DNA from: Coprococcus phoceensis
GTDB taxonomy: Bacteria > Bacillota > Clostridia > Lachnospirales > Lachnospiraceae
Reading direction: 5' to 3'
Length of the DNA stretch: 64,000 bases
Assembly (NCBI RefSeq): GCF_900104635.1
Contig: NZ_FNWC01000007.1
Span: forward strand, 1,711,421-1,775,420
Part shown: in pieces, positions 37,267 through 46,911 of the stretch
Numbering within the stretch: the first letter of the stretch is position 1
How the letters are laid out: each line of letters opens with the position of its first letter
The notes under the pieces: generated by a model
The model's database searches: none
The model's input: the letters and a program-made list of their open reading frames with translations, nothing else
Told to the model about the DNA's origin: nothing
Made by a program: the position numbers and the translations under genes

Positions 37267-37860
37267 CTAAATATTTTCGGTTAATGTTTTCCCACCTACG
37301 TTGTCAAAAAATGCACGCATGGAACTGGTCACCATCTGAAACATTAATTTTGCCGCATCTTCCGGAGATTTATCCTCGCCTTCTTCCAGCCATGTTTTCA
37401 CAAATCCCAGACATCCATTCCAGCAAAATGAGTAAAAATACTTCATCTCAGCAAGCTGCTCAGGCAGCATATCTCCTCGCACATGCCGACTATATTGTTC
37501 CAAAAAGTTTTCAATTCGGCTCACAAACGCAATATCCCCGTGAGGCCCCACAAGCGCACAGCCAATTTCCCTGTTTGCTGCCAGCACCCGGAACATATCC
37601 TGCATAAAAAAATAAATACTTTTTTCTCCTTCCTCAATCGGATGCTCCTGAATTGCTCTCCCCATCTCTTCTAAAATCTCATCTTCTATCTCTTTGAGCA
37701 TTCCTGGAATATCAGAATAATGGAGATAAAAGGTTGAACGATTAATATCCACTTTATCAACCAACTCTTTCACCGTAATTTCTCGAATACTCTTCTCCCT
37801 CATCAACTGTGCCAGTCCGGCTCTCAACTGGCTTTTTGTCTTTCTGACTCTGCGATCCAT
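37267..37860 (-). CDS. TetR/AcrR-family transcriptional regulator
   Basis: About 197 residues. An N-terminal TetR DNA-binding domain with recognition segment ITVKELVDKVDINRSTFYLH is followed by a ligand domain resembling the TetR C-terminal group (residues ~75-190). GGAAAGGAAG before the ATG at 37860 (MDRRVRKTK) selects it over 37920. It is divergent from the two yhgE-like genes across a ~200-bp A/T-rich region, so it probably represses them. Confidence 0.9.
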   Translation of the reverse strand: MDRRVRKTKSQLRAGLAQLMREKSIREITVKELVDKVDINRSTFYLHYSDIPGMLKEIEDEILEEMGRAIQEHPIEEGEKSIYFFMQDMFRVLAANREIGCALVGPHGDIAFVSRIENFLEQYSRHVRGDMLPEQLAEMKYFYSFCWNGCLGFVKTWLEEGEDKSPEDAAKLMFQMVTSSMRAFFDNVGGKTLTENI

Positions 37861-38057
37861 TTTCTTCTTTCCTTTCCTTATTTTATATAATTTTATATGT
37901 ATCCCAACATTTTTTTTCATATCTGTCTATAATTCAACATTTCCCTTAACTATTAATGGTTGTAAATCGATTTTTTCATTAATATAATACTTTTTGTTAA
38001 AAAAATCAACATGGTATCTATTTACTAGAATATTTTTAGAAAAGAGGCTTGTATTTT

Positions 38058-40583
38058 ATGAAAAAATCATTTCGAATTTTCCGACGCGACTTATCAAGAC
38101 TTATGCATAATCGGGCCGCAATTCTTGTCACAATAGGCGTCTGCCTGCTGCCATCGCTCTATGCATGGTTCAATATTGCAGCCAATATCGATCCATATGG
38201 CAATACATCCGGTATCAAAATCGCAGTCGCCAACAATGACACGCAGGCAACTGATCAAGATATCACAATTAATGCCGGACAGGAAATCTTAGATAATCTG
38301 AAAGAAAACAAACAACTCGGCTGGGTGTTTACCTCCGAGAAAAAAGCAGTAGACGGGGTTAAATCAGGCAAATACTATGCTGCCATTGTAATCCCGAAAG
38401 ATTTCAGCAGTTCTCTGCTTAGTATCTTATCCGGAAATTTAAAAACTCCGGAACTAGACTATTATATCAACGAAAAAGTAAATGCGATCGCACCAAAAAT
38501 AACAAGTAGTGGTGCCAGCACGATTCAGGAAGAGATAAACAGTACATTTTCCGCTGTGGCATCGGAGTCTGTCTCCTCCATACTTAAAGAATCTGCCGGA
38601 AAGCTGTCCAACACACTTGGGACAGTAAATTCCAATGTAATTGCAATGCTCAATAAGACTGAGAACAACCTTGCGTCCTACGAAAAGATTCTTCTGACCT
38701 TTTCTTCTGACACTGCCAGTGCGCAGTCTTCCATTGCAAACGCTGCCAAGACTTCAGAATCTTTAAAAAATTCAGCGACATCAGGTGCTTCCGCACTTGA
38801 AAACTCTATCTCAATCCTAAAGGACGCCAGAAGTGCAGCTGGAGATTTTTCTTCCGCTCTCTCTAGTTCTGTTTCACAAGGTGAAAATCTCCTTGGACAA
38901 GCAAGCAGTTCCATCTCTTCAGGACTTGACAGTCTGGAATCCAAAGCTCAATCTGTCAATAACTCTATTGGCAATGCTTTAGATGCCGCAAATTCTGTCA
39001 CCGAGTTAAACGGAAAGATTTTAGCTGATTTGGAAGAACTCAGCTCTTTCTTACCTGACAAGATTACGGAAAGTATCCAAAAACTTCAAGCACAAAATCA
39101 GAGTAATCAGGAATTGGTAAATTCTTTGACTGCCGGAAACAAAGGTATTTCAGATGCTATTTCAACTGCATCTACTTCCCGAAAAGAGATTGCCGGAATT
39201 GCTTCTGACAGCATCGACAGTCTTCATACCTTCCGTTCTACACTGGATCAGAATGTACTTCCTCAGCTGAATCAGACCTTAGATCTGTTTTCTTCTGTAA
39301 CCGGTGAACTGACAGGACTTCTAAATGGTGTTCCTGCCACGGCAGATCAAATGAATGGAATTCTGTCACAACTTGAAAAGAGCCTTAAAAGTACAAACGA
39401 AGCACTTGACGGCACAAAAACCGCTCTGCAGAATGTTCAGGGGCACATTGATACCATCCAGACAGATATCAATGCACTGGCAAGTTCTGATGCTTTTCAG
39501 ACACTGCTCTCATTAGAAGGGGTCGATGACAAGTCTGTTGCTTCCTTCATGTCTTCTCCTGTAGAGATTCAGACAGAACGACTGTATCCGGTAAAAAATT
39601 ACGGTTCTTCCATGACACCGTTCTACACGAACCTCGCTATTTGGGTAGGCGGAATCGTACTGATTGCCATATTTAAAATGGAAGTAGACAAAGATCACTC
39701 CATGCGCAATTATGGTTCTGTTTCTCTTTACTTCGGACGTTGGCTTTTGTATGTAACTGTAGGTGTCGTACAGGGAATTATCGTTACTGCCGGCGACATT
39801 TTCCTTCCGGGTGTACAATGTACTAATCCGGCAGCATTAATACTGACGGGAGCAGTCTGCTCTTTCGTATATGTAAATATTATTTATGCTCTTTCCCTTA
39901 CATTCAAACATATCGGAAAAGCATTGTGTGTCATACTGGTAATTCTGCAGATTCCAGGTTCCTCCGGAACCTATCCAATCGAGATGACCCCTGCCTTCTT
40001 CCAAAATCTGCATCCATTGCTCCCATTTACTTATGGTATCACTGCAATGAGAGAATGTATTGCTGGAATGTACGGGAGCACTTATATACATAATCTGCTC
40101 ATTTTACTACTGTATGTGCCAATCTCCCTTTTGATCGGACTTGGTATCAGACCTCTTTTATCTGGGCTCAACCGACTGTTTGATCAGAAATTAGCCGAGA
40201 CGGAATTGATGATCGGCGAAACGCCAACTGAAGTGGTAGGAAAAAAGCTACAGCTTTCTATGCTTCTTTCTGCTTCGTTGTCACAAGAAGAATTGCAGAT
40301 ACAAACCGCTTCCAAAGCACAGGCATTTGAAAAGAACTATCAGAAAATGATAAAAATTGGGTTCCTTGCTATTTTGATTGTTCCTCTGATTTTCCTGATT
40401 TTGATGTTCAGTCTGGAATCCAAACTCGTATTCCTTGTTCTTTGGATTCTATCCATCATTTTGATTGCAACATGGCTTATTATAGTGGAATATTTCCACA
40501 GCGCATTTGCCAATCAACAGAAACTCGCAGGTATGTCTTTCAATGAAATGCTGGAATCATTCCGCAAAAAGGAGGAGGAGTAA
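38058..40583 (+). CDS. YhgE/Pip-family membrane protein 1
   Basis: About 841 residues. Membrane segment at ~20-42 with the family motif LLPSLYAWFNI, a Ser/Ala-rich extracellular coiled-coil region (~130-510), then a C-terminal ABC-2-type block of five to six membrane segments with GSSMTPFYTNLAIWVGG. The last ~140 residues add a cytoplasmic segment and two more membrane helices. Family members include the lactococcal phage infection protein Pip and a B. subtilis membrane protein, YhgE, of uncertain function. The ATG at 38058 is preceded by AGAGG; the TTG at 38049 is less likely. Confidence 0.88.
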   Translation: MKKSFRIFRRDLSRLMHNRAAILVTIGVCLLPSLYAWFNIAANIDPYGNTSGIKIAVANNDTQATDQDITINAGQEILDNLKENKQLGWVFTSEKKAVDGVKSGKYYAAIVIPKDFSSSLLSILSGNLKTPELDYYINEKVNAIAPKITSSGASTIQEEINSTFSAVASESVSSILKESAGKLSNTLGTVNSNVIAMLNKTENNLASYEKILLTFSSDTASAQSSIANAAKTSESLKNSATSGASALENSISILKDARSAAGDFSSALSSSVSQGENLLGQASSSISSGLDSLESKAQSVNNSIGNALDAANSVTELNGKILADLEELSSFLPDKITESIQKLQAQNQSNQELVNSLTAGNKGISDAISTASTSRKEIAGIASDSIDSLHTFRSTLDQNVLPQLNQTLDLFSSVTGELTGLLNGVPATADQMNGILSQLEKSLKSTNEALDGTKTALQNVQGHIDTIQTDINALASSDAFQTLLSLEGVDDKSVASFMSSPVEIQTERLYPVKNYGSSMTPFYTNLAIWVGGIVLIAIFKMEVDKDHSMRNYGSVSLYFGRWLLYVTVGVVQGIIVTAGDIFLPGVQCTNPAALILTGAVCSFVYVNIIYALSLTFKHIGKALCVILVILQIPGSSGTYPIEMTPAFFQNLHPLLPFTYGITAMRECIAGMYGSTYIHNLLILLLYVPISLLIGLGIRPLLSGLNRLFDQKLAETELMIGETPTEVVGKKLQLSMLLSASLSQEELQIQTASKAQAFEKNYQKMIKIGFLAILIVPLIFLILMFSLESKLVFLVLWILSIILIATWLIIVEYFHSAFANQQKLAGMSFNEMLESFRKKEEE

Positions 40584-40587
40584 GACC

Positions 40588-42765
40588 ATGAAGAATATAT
40601 TTCAGATTTTTTATCACGACATCAAGAAAATCCGTAAAAACGTCATTGCGTTGATTGTTATTCTCGGAATTACCATTGTTCCTTCCCTCTATGCGTGGTT
40701 CAACATTGCTGCAAGCTGGGATCCATATGGAAATACAGGAGACTTGAAAGTTGCTATAGCCAGCCAGGATAAAGGGTACGACGGTGAACTGATTCCGGTC
40801 AAACTAAACTTAGGTGATCAGATTCTATCTGAATTGCACGAAAACACACAACTCAATTGGGTCTTCACAAATGCAAAGGATGCTAAAAAAGGAGTCAAGT
40901 CAGGACGTTACTATGCAGCATTAGTGATTCCAAAAGATTTTAGCCAGGACATGATGAGTCTTTTTTCTCCTGATGTCACACATCCTAAGATCACTTACTA
41001 TATCAACGAAAAAGAAAATGCAATTGCTCCAAAGATAACAGACAAGGGGGCAACTGCTGTACAACAACAGGTAAACAGTACCTTTACAGAGACTATCTCT
41101 AAGACTGCCTTAGAAGCATTCCAGTATGTTGCTGATATCTCTAAGCAATCCGGAGACAAAACATTAACAGATAACCTTGCGGCATCGCTTGCAAATATCT
41201 CACAGGATTTGTCCTCTGCCGCCGGCACTGTACAAGCATTTTCAGATATGTCAGACGCCGCTTCCCTTATGCTCGATACAACTTCTGAGTTTCTCGAACA
41301 ATCCGGAAACGGAACACAGGACAGCCTGAATGCGCTGAACGATGCAGGAGATGGCATCAGTTCTCTCACTTCCGCAATTACCGGAACTACCACCGCTGTC
41401 AATCAGGCATTGGCAGACAACAAAAAGTTTTATACAGCTGTCTCAGACGCTTTAGACTCTGCTCTTAGTTCTTTTTCTTCTGACAGTGACGCAGCTGCAT
41501 CAGCACTTTCCTCTGTCGGAGACCGGGTGCAAAAGCTTATAGACGGCTATACTTCCCTGTCCGATTCATTGACTGCACTCAAAGAGTCTTATCCTATTCT
41601 GACTCCTTCTGTAGATGCAATCAATCGGCGTATTGCTGAAGCAATCGAACATCAGACATCTATCAAAAATGAACTAGATTCTGCACAATCGCAAATCACC
41701 GGCACTACCCAAGATGCCACCGCTTTAAAAGCAGATGTCGATCGTCTGATTGCCGACAGCGTTCAATCGATTACAGATGTCAAAAATAGTTTTGAAACAA
41801 ATGTAAAAGATGAACTTGACAACTTAGCAAACAATGTTGATAATACCGGATCTTCTGTCTCAACATTATTACAGCAGCTGAATAACAGTGTATCCAACAT
41901 CTCCAAAGCATCTGATAAATCAGCTTCAAATTTATCAGAAGTACACAGCACACTAAATGAATCAGCCTCATTACTTTCGGATCTTTCCGAAAAGCTAAGT
42001 TCTGCTTCTCAGATTATGACATTCTCCGGAAGCGACGGCATGGCTATTCTGACCTCTCTGCTGTCAGAAGGTTCCGAAAGCGTCTCTGCTTTCCTTGCCT
42101 CTCCTGTCAGTCTGTCAGAGCATGCTATTTACCCAATCAGCAACTACGGTTCTTCCATGGCACCGTTTTACTCAACACTTGCAATTTGGGTCGGAGGCAT
42201 TGTATTAGTTGCCATGTTAAAAGTAACCGTAGCGGAAAGTACCGTTTCCAAGCTCAGAAATCCGAAAGCTCACCAGTTGTATATCGGACGTAGTATCCTT
42301 TTACTGGGTGTCGGACTTTTACAGAGCGGACTCATTTGTCTTGGAGATTTGTTCTATTTGCAAATTCAATGTGAACACCCATTTTTATTTCTCCTTGCCG
42401 GATGGTTCACAAGTATTGTCTATGTGAGCATCATCTATGCTTTGACTGTTTCATTCGGAGATATCGGAAAAGCAATCTGTGTTGTTCTGCTTGTTATGCA
42501 AGTTGCAGGAAGTGGTGGAACCTTCCCAATTGAAGTTGCACCGGAATTTTTCCAAAAAGTATATCCGCTGCTTCCATTTACTCACAGCATGAACGCCATG
42601 CGCGAATGTATCGCCGGATTCTACGGAAACACTTATTGGAAAGAACTTGGTACACTTGCTCTCTTCCTGATACCGGCATTACTTCTTGGACTTGTACTTC
42701 GTAAGCCAGTTATCCGACTTAATGACGCTTTTACAGAGAAATTAGAGAGCACACATCTCATCTAA
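40588..42765 (+). CDS. YhgE/Pip-family membrane protein 2
   Basis: About 725 residues, a paralogue of the preceding gene with the same plan: N-terminal membrane helix ending in VPSLYAWFNIAASWDPYGN, a long Ser/Ala/Asp-rich coiled-coil exterior, and a C-terminal membrane block starting near GSSMAPFYSTLAIWVGG. It lacks the extra C-terminal extension of paralogue 1. GGAGGAGGAG overlaps the end of the first gene and precedes ATG 40588 at 4 nt after the stop, so the two are translated together. They may form a heteromer; transport or cell-wall roles are speculative. Confidence 0.88.
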   Translation: MKNIFQIFYHDIKKIRKNVIALIVILGITIVPSLYAWFNIAASWDPYGNTGDLKVAIASQDKGYDGELIPVKLNLGDQILSELHENTQLNWVFTNAKDAKKGVKSGRYYAALVIPKDFSQDMMSLFSPDVTHPKITYYINEKENAIAPKITDKGATAVQQQVNSTFTETISKTALEAFQYVADISKQSGDKTLTDNLAASLANISQDLSSAAGTVQAFSDMSDAASLMLDTTSEFLEQSGNGTQDSLNALNDAGDGISSLTSAITGTTTAVNQALADNKKFYTAVSDALDSALSSFSSDSDAAASALSSVGDRVQKLIDGYTSLSDSLTALKESYPILTPSVDAINRRIAEAIEHQTSIKNELDSAQSQITGTTQDATALKADVDRLIADSVQSITDVKNSFETNVKDELDNLANNVDNTGSSVSTLLQQLNNSVSNISKASDKSASNLSEVHSTLNESASLLSDLSEKLSSASQIMTFSGSDGMAILTSLLSEGSESVSAFLASPVSLSEHAIYPISNYGSSMAPFYSTLAIWVGGIVLVAMLKVTVAESTVSKLRNPKAHQLYIGRSILLLGVGLLQSGLICLGDLFYLQIQCEHPFLFLLAGWFTSIVYVSIIYALTVSFGDIGKAICVVLLVMQVAGSGGTFPIEVAPEFFQKVYPLLPFTHSMNAMRECIAGFYGNTYWKELGTLALFLIPALLLGLVLRKPVIRLNDAFTEKLESTHLI

Positions 42766-42771
42766 TATATC

Positions 42772-42813
42772 AGCAGCGGGAATCACAAAAACTAGTGGTT
42801 TCCGTTGCTTTTT
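42772..42813 (+). terminator. Terminator after the yhgE-like pair
   Basis: A 15-bp stem with G-U pairs (42772-42786 with 42795-42809) followed by five T residues on the plus strand. The left part of the stop of the convergent gene lies in it. Confidence 0.85.
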
Positions 42814-43850
42814 ACATGTTGTATCATCCCTGCGACCTCCTCATTCGCATTATTTACAGTCAACACAATATCCGGATGACGATTCTGAAACACTCTAAAT
42901 ATCTCATCGGCAAATCCTTGTCCCATAAAATCAATTTCCGAAAAATCAAAAATCACTTCTTTAAATTCTTCCAAGCGACTCAGAATTCTCCTCGCCTGCG
43001 ATCTTGCAACCGGTTCGCCCTGACGACAAAATTCTTTCATTGGAATCAGAGTCTTTACAACCCCTTCCCCAAGAGGCGCAAACATATCAAACACTTCTCG
43101 TGCCGTCCTCTTCGTATCATTTTCCAATTTCATCTGCACCATCGTTCCAATACGATTCAATTTTGTATAATAAGCAATCAAATGACTTCTTACAAATTTT
43201 GCTTCATCATCACACCGATTACTATACATCACATCTTCTGACCACAAGGCAAATTGCGCAAGCATCTTGGAAGTAAAAAAGATGCCCTCTCCGGAATGAC
43301 TCTCTGGACTCGTTGTGAATTTTCCTTTATACAATTCCATCCTTGCCTGTGCCGTGTCCATCTTGATATGAAGCTGCTGATCGGCATATTGTCGAATACT
43401 GTTAAAAATTCCAATCCCGTCATCTGCAATGGAAATTTCTGTATACAGTACATCTTTCTTCACCTTACAACAGATCCTTTTTGCCTTCGCATGTTCAATT
43501 GCATTATTCATCATCTCTGTAAACGCATAATACCAAATCTTTCTAGAATTCTCGGAAAGATCATTTAAAATCGGGAATACTTTGTCAAAGTAAAATGTAT
43601 CTTCTTCCAAGTCTTCAACATTGTCCACCTCCCACTCTTCTTCCACAGTAATCAAGCAATATCCACATTCTTTATCCGCATTCGGAACGATGATTTTTTG
43701 TTCCACACACTCTTTCAGATATCTTTTTACAGTCGTAATAGAGACCTCAAAGTTTTCCATCGTTTTCTGGGCATATGCGCCATCATCCTGACGAATCTTC
43801 TCTAACATATACTTTTTAATCCATTCTCTTTTTTCTTCTGTAAATGACAT
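42792..43850 (-). CDS. HTH + GHKL ATPase + STAS-like (DUF4325) single-chain regulator
   Basis: About 352 residues. Residues 1-60 look like a winged-helix DNA-binding domain (VSITTVKRYLKECVEQKIIV). Residues ~90-220 form a GHKL/histidine-kinase-like ATPase with N-box FTEMMNNAIEHA and G1 box DDGIGI, plus SGEGIFFTSKML. Residues ~265-352 match the STAS-like DUF4325 domain (SRLEEFKEVIFDFSEIDFMG). No phosphoacceptor His domain or membrane segment is seen. The order kinase-like ATPase then STAS recalls an anti-sigma/anti-anti-sigma pair fused to a DNA-binding domain. AGGTGAG precedes the ATG at 43850. It is monocistronic with its own promoter. Function is unknown. Confidence 0.82.
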   Translation of the reverse strand: MSFTEEKREWIKKYMLEKIRQDDGAYAQKTMENFEVSITTVKRYLKECVEQKIIVPNADKECGYCLITVEEEWEVDNVEDLEEDTFYFDKVFPILNDLSENSRKIWYYAFTEMMNNAIEHAKAKRICCKVKKDVLYTEISIADDGIGIFNSIRQYADQQLHIKMDTAQARMELYKGKFTTSPESHSGEGIFFTSKMLAQFALWSEDVMYSNRCDDEAKFVRSHLIAYYTKLNRIGTMVQMKLENDTKRTAREVFDMFAPLGEGVVKTLIPMKEFCRQGEPVARSQARRILSRLEEFKEVIFDFSEIDFMGQGFADEIFRVFQNRHPDIVLTVNNANEEVAGMIQHVKSNGNH

Positions 43851-43890
43851 TTTCTCACCTTCATTCAAACTTTATTTTTATATATACAAA

Positions 43891-43919
43891 CTATATCATC
43901 TTTATTTTTGAATTTCAAT
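43891..43919 (-). promoter_or_regulatory. Promoter of the HTH-GHKL-STAS gene with overlapping palindrome
   Basis: TTGAAA (43914-43919) and TATAGT (43891-43896), 17-base spacer, minus strand. The -35 is embedded in the 11-base palindrome TTGAATTTCAA (43909-43919 on the plus strand), a possible autoregulatory site. Confidence 0.7.
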
Positions 43920-43986
43920 ACAATAAAATATAATTTTAAATTTGTTTATTGTTTCCAATATCCTGTTATAATATTTTCTAACGCAA

Positions 43987-44027
43987 CAAAAAATTCTCCT
44001 GTGATTTCATTTCCTCACAGGAGAATT
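43987..44027 (-). terminator. Terminator of the DUF512 gene
   Basis: A perfect 13-bp stem (44015-44027 with 43992-44004) followed on the minus strand by a run of T residues. Confidence 0.93.
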
Positions 44028-44040
44028 CCCCAACTTTTTA

Positions 44041-45471
44041 TTATTTTTCATCTTTTTTATATGCCTGTATATAGACAAAATTATCATTTTCTCTTTCCAT
44101 AGCATAATCCACATTCAATATCGCATCGATCAGATCTTGTCCACCTGATTCCACTGCGGTCACCTCCATCTCAAGTGCCCGCCTTGCGTCTTCCACTGTC
44201 AGATCGTCCAAAAATACCTGTTCACCGCTTCTTAGCATGTTGCCTGGAATCAGAAGCGTATCACCAAGTTTCACGCCACTTTCCTTCTTTTCCTTCAGTT
44301 GACCGATCAGATCCTGACCGGTAATCAGTCCTGACACGGTAATCGTCTCACCAAAGAAATCATTGCGAATCGCATATACATGAACGGTAAGTCCCGGAAA
44401 TTCTTCCATCAATGTCTCAGCAAACTTACTGATTGTCTGGTAGGTCAGTTTACCTGTGGCAATTGTAACCGTTCTTGAAAATGATTTCTTCATCTGTTCA
44501 TATTCCTGACTTCTTCGAAGCTGCTCTAATGCCTCCTGAAATTCATTGATCAAAAGACGCATCATTCCGACACCATTCTCCAGCTGAATATATCCGTCAT
44601 AGCGTTCTTCTTCCGGGAATTCCCGTCCCGCCAGAATATACCATTCATCACTGGCATGAATAAAATGAAGACCAAATTCCTCATAATATTTCTTTTGGCG
44701 GCTCTCGATCATATCGATCACCTGCCCTGCTTCTTCTTTCGTAAATAACTCAAGCGGATACAGGCCTTCTCGGTACTTTGTAATTCCTGCCGGCACCGCA
44801 GACACACTTCTCATAAACGGAAGAAATTTTGAGAGATCGTCGATCGTCCGCTCCAGCTCTTTCCCGTCATTGACATTCTTACATACAACAACCTGACCAT
44901 TCATCTCGATATGGTTTTCATATAGGATATCTAAAAATTTCAGTTTCTCTCCCGCAAAACGATTATGCAGCATCTTACATCGCAATTCCGGATTAGTAGT
45001 CTGCACGGATATATTGATCGGCGCCAAATGCATCTGTATGATACGTTCAATATCCGGCAGCTTCATATTTGTCAACGTGATATAGTTTCCCTGCAAAAAG
45101 GACAGTCTGGAGTCGTCATCCTTAAAATAAAGTGTCTCGCGCATTCCCGGCGGCATCTGATCAATAAAGCAGAAAATACACTTGTTGCTGCAGGTACGGT
45201 ATTCACTCATAAGCCCATTCTCGAATTCAATTCCAAGATCTTCATCATAATCTTTGTCAATCTCCAGAAGCCATTCTTCCCCATCCTGTTTTTCGACCAA
45301 CACTTCAATATATTCATTTTTTATCAAATATCTGTAGTCAAAGACATCCTGTATCGCCTGATCGTTGATTGCAAGGAGCACATCCCCGGCCTCAATCTCC
45401 AACTCCTCTGCGATTGAATCCGGATACACCTCTTTAATAACATGTCTTTGTTCTTTCTCTTTCTTATTCAA
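44041..45471 (-). CDS. PDZ/DUF512 radical-SAM-like protein
   Basis: About 476 residues. N-terminal PDZ-like domain (EELEIEAGDVLLAINDQAIQ) followed by a cysteine motif CSNKCIFCFIDQMPPGMR, typical of DUF512 proteins with an atypical radical SAM CxxxCxxC site, and a C-terminal DUF512 domain. This family is widespread in Clostridia and its reaction is unknown. The open frame begins at 45612, but a TTG at 45471 behind GAGAGG matches homologue starts. The same position also keeps it clear of the purA terminator. Confidence 0.87.
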   Translation of the reverse strand: MNKKEKEQRHVIKEVYPDSIAEELEIEAGDVLLAINDQAIQDVFDYRYLIKNEYIEVLVEKQDGEEWLLEIDKDYDEDLGIEFENGLMSEYRTCSNKCIFCFIDQMPPGMRETLYFKDDDSRLSFLQGNYITLTNMKLPDIERIIQMHLAPINISVQTTNPELRCKMLHNRFAGEKLKFLDILYENHIEMNGQVVVCKNVNDGKELERTIDDLSKFLPFMRSVSAVPAGITKYREGLYPLELFTKEEAGQVIDMIESRQKKYYEEFGLHFIHASDEWYILAGREFPEEERYDGYIQLENGVGMMRLLINEFQEALEQLRRSQEYEQMKKSFSRTVTIATGKLTYQTISKFAETLMEEFPGLTVHVYAIRNDFFGETITVSGLITGQDLIGQLKEKKESGVKLGDTLLIPGNMLRSGEQVFLDDLTVEDARRALEMEVTAVESGGQDLIDAILNVDYAMERENDNFVYIQAYKKDEK

Positions 45472-45565
45472 AACATACCTCTCATCATTCAATTTATTAT
45501 TTTGCACTTTACATTCCTTTATTATACTTGTTTTCTTAATTGACTTCCACCGGTTATCGCACAAA

Positions 45566-45607
45566 AATAAAAAAAAGTTGTTCATCTGCTCATAAGACAA
45601 ACAACTT
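45566..45607 (-). terminator. Terminator of purB-purA
   Basis: A 12-bp stem with minor mismatches (45596-45607 with 45575-45586) followed on the minus strand by T residues, located 13 nt after the purA stop. Confidence 0.85.
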
Positions 45608-45619
45608 ATCATCTAAAAA

Positions 45620-46897
45620 TTAAAACATTTTAATATATGCGTCACGCTCTGCTCCTACAGAAACATATTTTACCGGGCACTCAATCACTTTTTCAATGTA
45701 TTGGATATACTCAAGCGCCTCTTTTGGCAAATCTTCTTTTGTGCGGCAGCCACTGATATCGCACTTAAAGCCTTTCATATATTCATATACAGGCTTTGCT
45801 GCATTCAATGAATCAATGTCAGAAGGGAATGTATGAATCACTTCTCCGTTCAACTCATAAGCCGTACAAACCGGAATCTCATCCATATAAGAAAGCACAT
45901 CTAACTTTGTCAATGCAACATATGTGCATCCCTGCATCTTCGCACCATAACGGGAAGCAACCACATCAAATCCACCGACTCTTCTTGGTCTTCCTGTTGC
46001 TGCACCATACTCACCGCCTGCCATACGAAGAGCCTCTGCTTCTTCTCCAAACATCTCACATGTAAATGGTCCTTCACCTACACAACTTGAGTACGCTTTC
46101 ATAATACCAATGCTCTCATCTAATTTTGCAAATGGTGCGCCTGCTCCAATCGGTGCATATGCTGCCAATGTTGTGGACGCTGATGTATATGGATAAATAC
46201 CAAAATCAATATCACGAAGCGCTCCGAGCTGTGCTTCAAAAATAATTGATTTTCCATCATTCATTGCATCTGAAAGATACTCTGTTGTGTTGCATACAAA
46301 TGATGCAAAAAATGTACCGTATTTTTCAAGCCATGCAAACATCTCGTCCACCTGAACCGGCGCATTTTTATATCCGCCTTCCACAGTCAGATTCTTCCAT
46401 TCAAGCACATCTGCAAGTCTTTTCTTCAATGTATCCATGTGAAGCAGATCACCCATGCGGAACGCTTTTTTCATATATTTGTCCGCATATACGGGCGAGA
46501 TTCCACGACGTGTAGAACCAAACTTTTTATCTGCCAGACGATCTTCCTCCAGACAGTCTAAAAGCTTGTGATATGGCATACAAATCGTTGCTCTGTCACT
46601 GATTTTTAAATTCTTTGGAGTTACAGAAACACCTGCTTCCTCCAGTTTTTGTACCTCTCCGTATAAATGTTCCAGATCTATTACCACTCCTGGTCCTAAA
46701 ATATTCACCGTATCCTCACGGCAAATCCCTGACGGCATCAGGTTCATAATAAATTTTCCTTTTTCGTTGATCACTGTATGACCCGCATTGTTTCCGCCTT
46801 GATAACGAACAACTACGTCATAATCCTCGCTCAGAAGGTCTACCATTCTTCCCTTTCCTTCATCGCCCCAGTTCGTACCTACAATCGCTGTTAACAT
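45620..46897 (-). CDS. purA: Adenylosuccinate synthetase
   Basis: 425 residues; IMP + aspartate + GTP to adenylosuccinate. P-loop GTNWGDEGKGRMVD at the N-terminus, substrate loops GATGRPRRVGGFD and GPGVVIDLEHL are intact. AAAGGAG precedes ATG 46897, 14 nt after purB. The purB-purA operon makes AMP from IMP. Confidence 0.96.
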   Translation of the reverse strand: MLTAIVGTNWGDEGKGRMVDLLSEDYDVVVRYQGGNNAGHTVINEKGKFIMNLMPSGICREDTVNILGPGVVIDLEHLYGEVQKLEEAGVSVTPKNLKISDRATICMPYHKLLDCLEEDRLADKKFGSTRRGISPVYADKYMKKAFRMGDLLHMDTLKKRLADVLEWKNLTVEGGYKNAPVQVDEMFAWLEKYGTFFASFVCNTTEYLSDAMNDGKSIIFEAQLGALRDIDFGIYPYTSASTTLAAYAPIGAGAPFAKLDESIGIMKAYSSCVGEGPFTCEMFGEEAEALRMAGGEYGAATGRPRRVGGFDVVASRYGAKMQGCTYVALTKLDVLSYMDEIPVCTAYELNGEVIHTFPSDIDSLNAAKPVYEYMKGFKCDISGCRTKEDLPKEALEYIQYIEKVIECPVKYVSVGAERDAYIKMF

Positions 46898-46911
46898 ATT
46901 TCAAACTCCTT

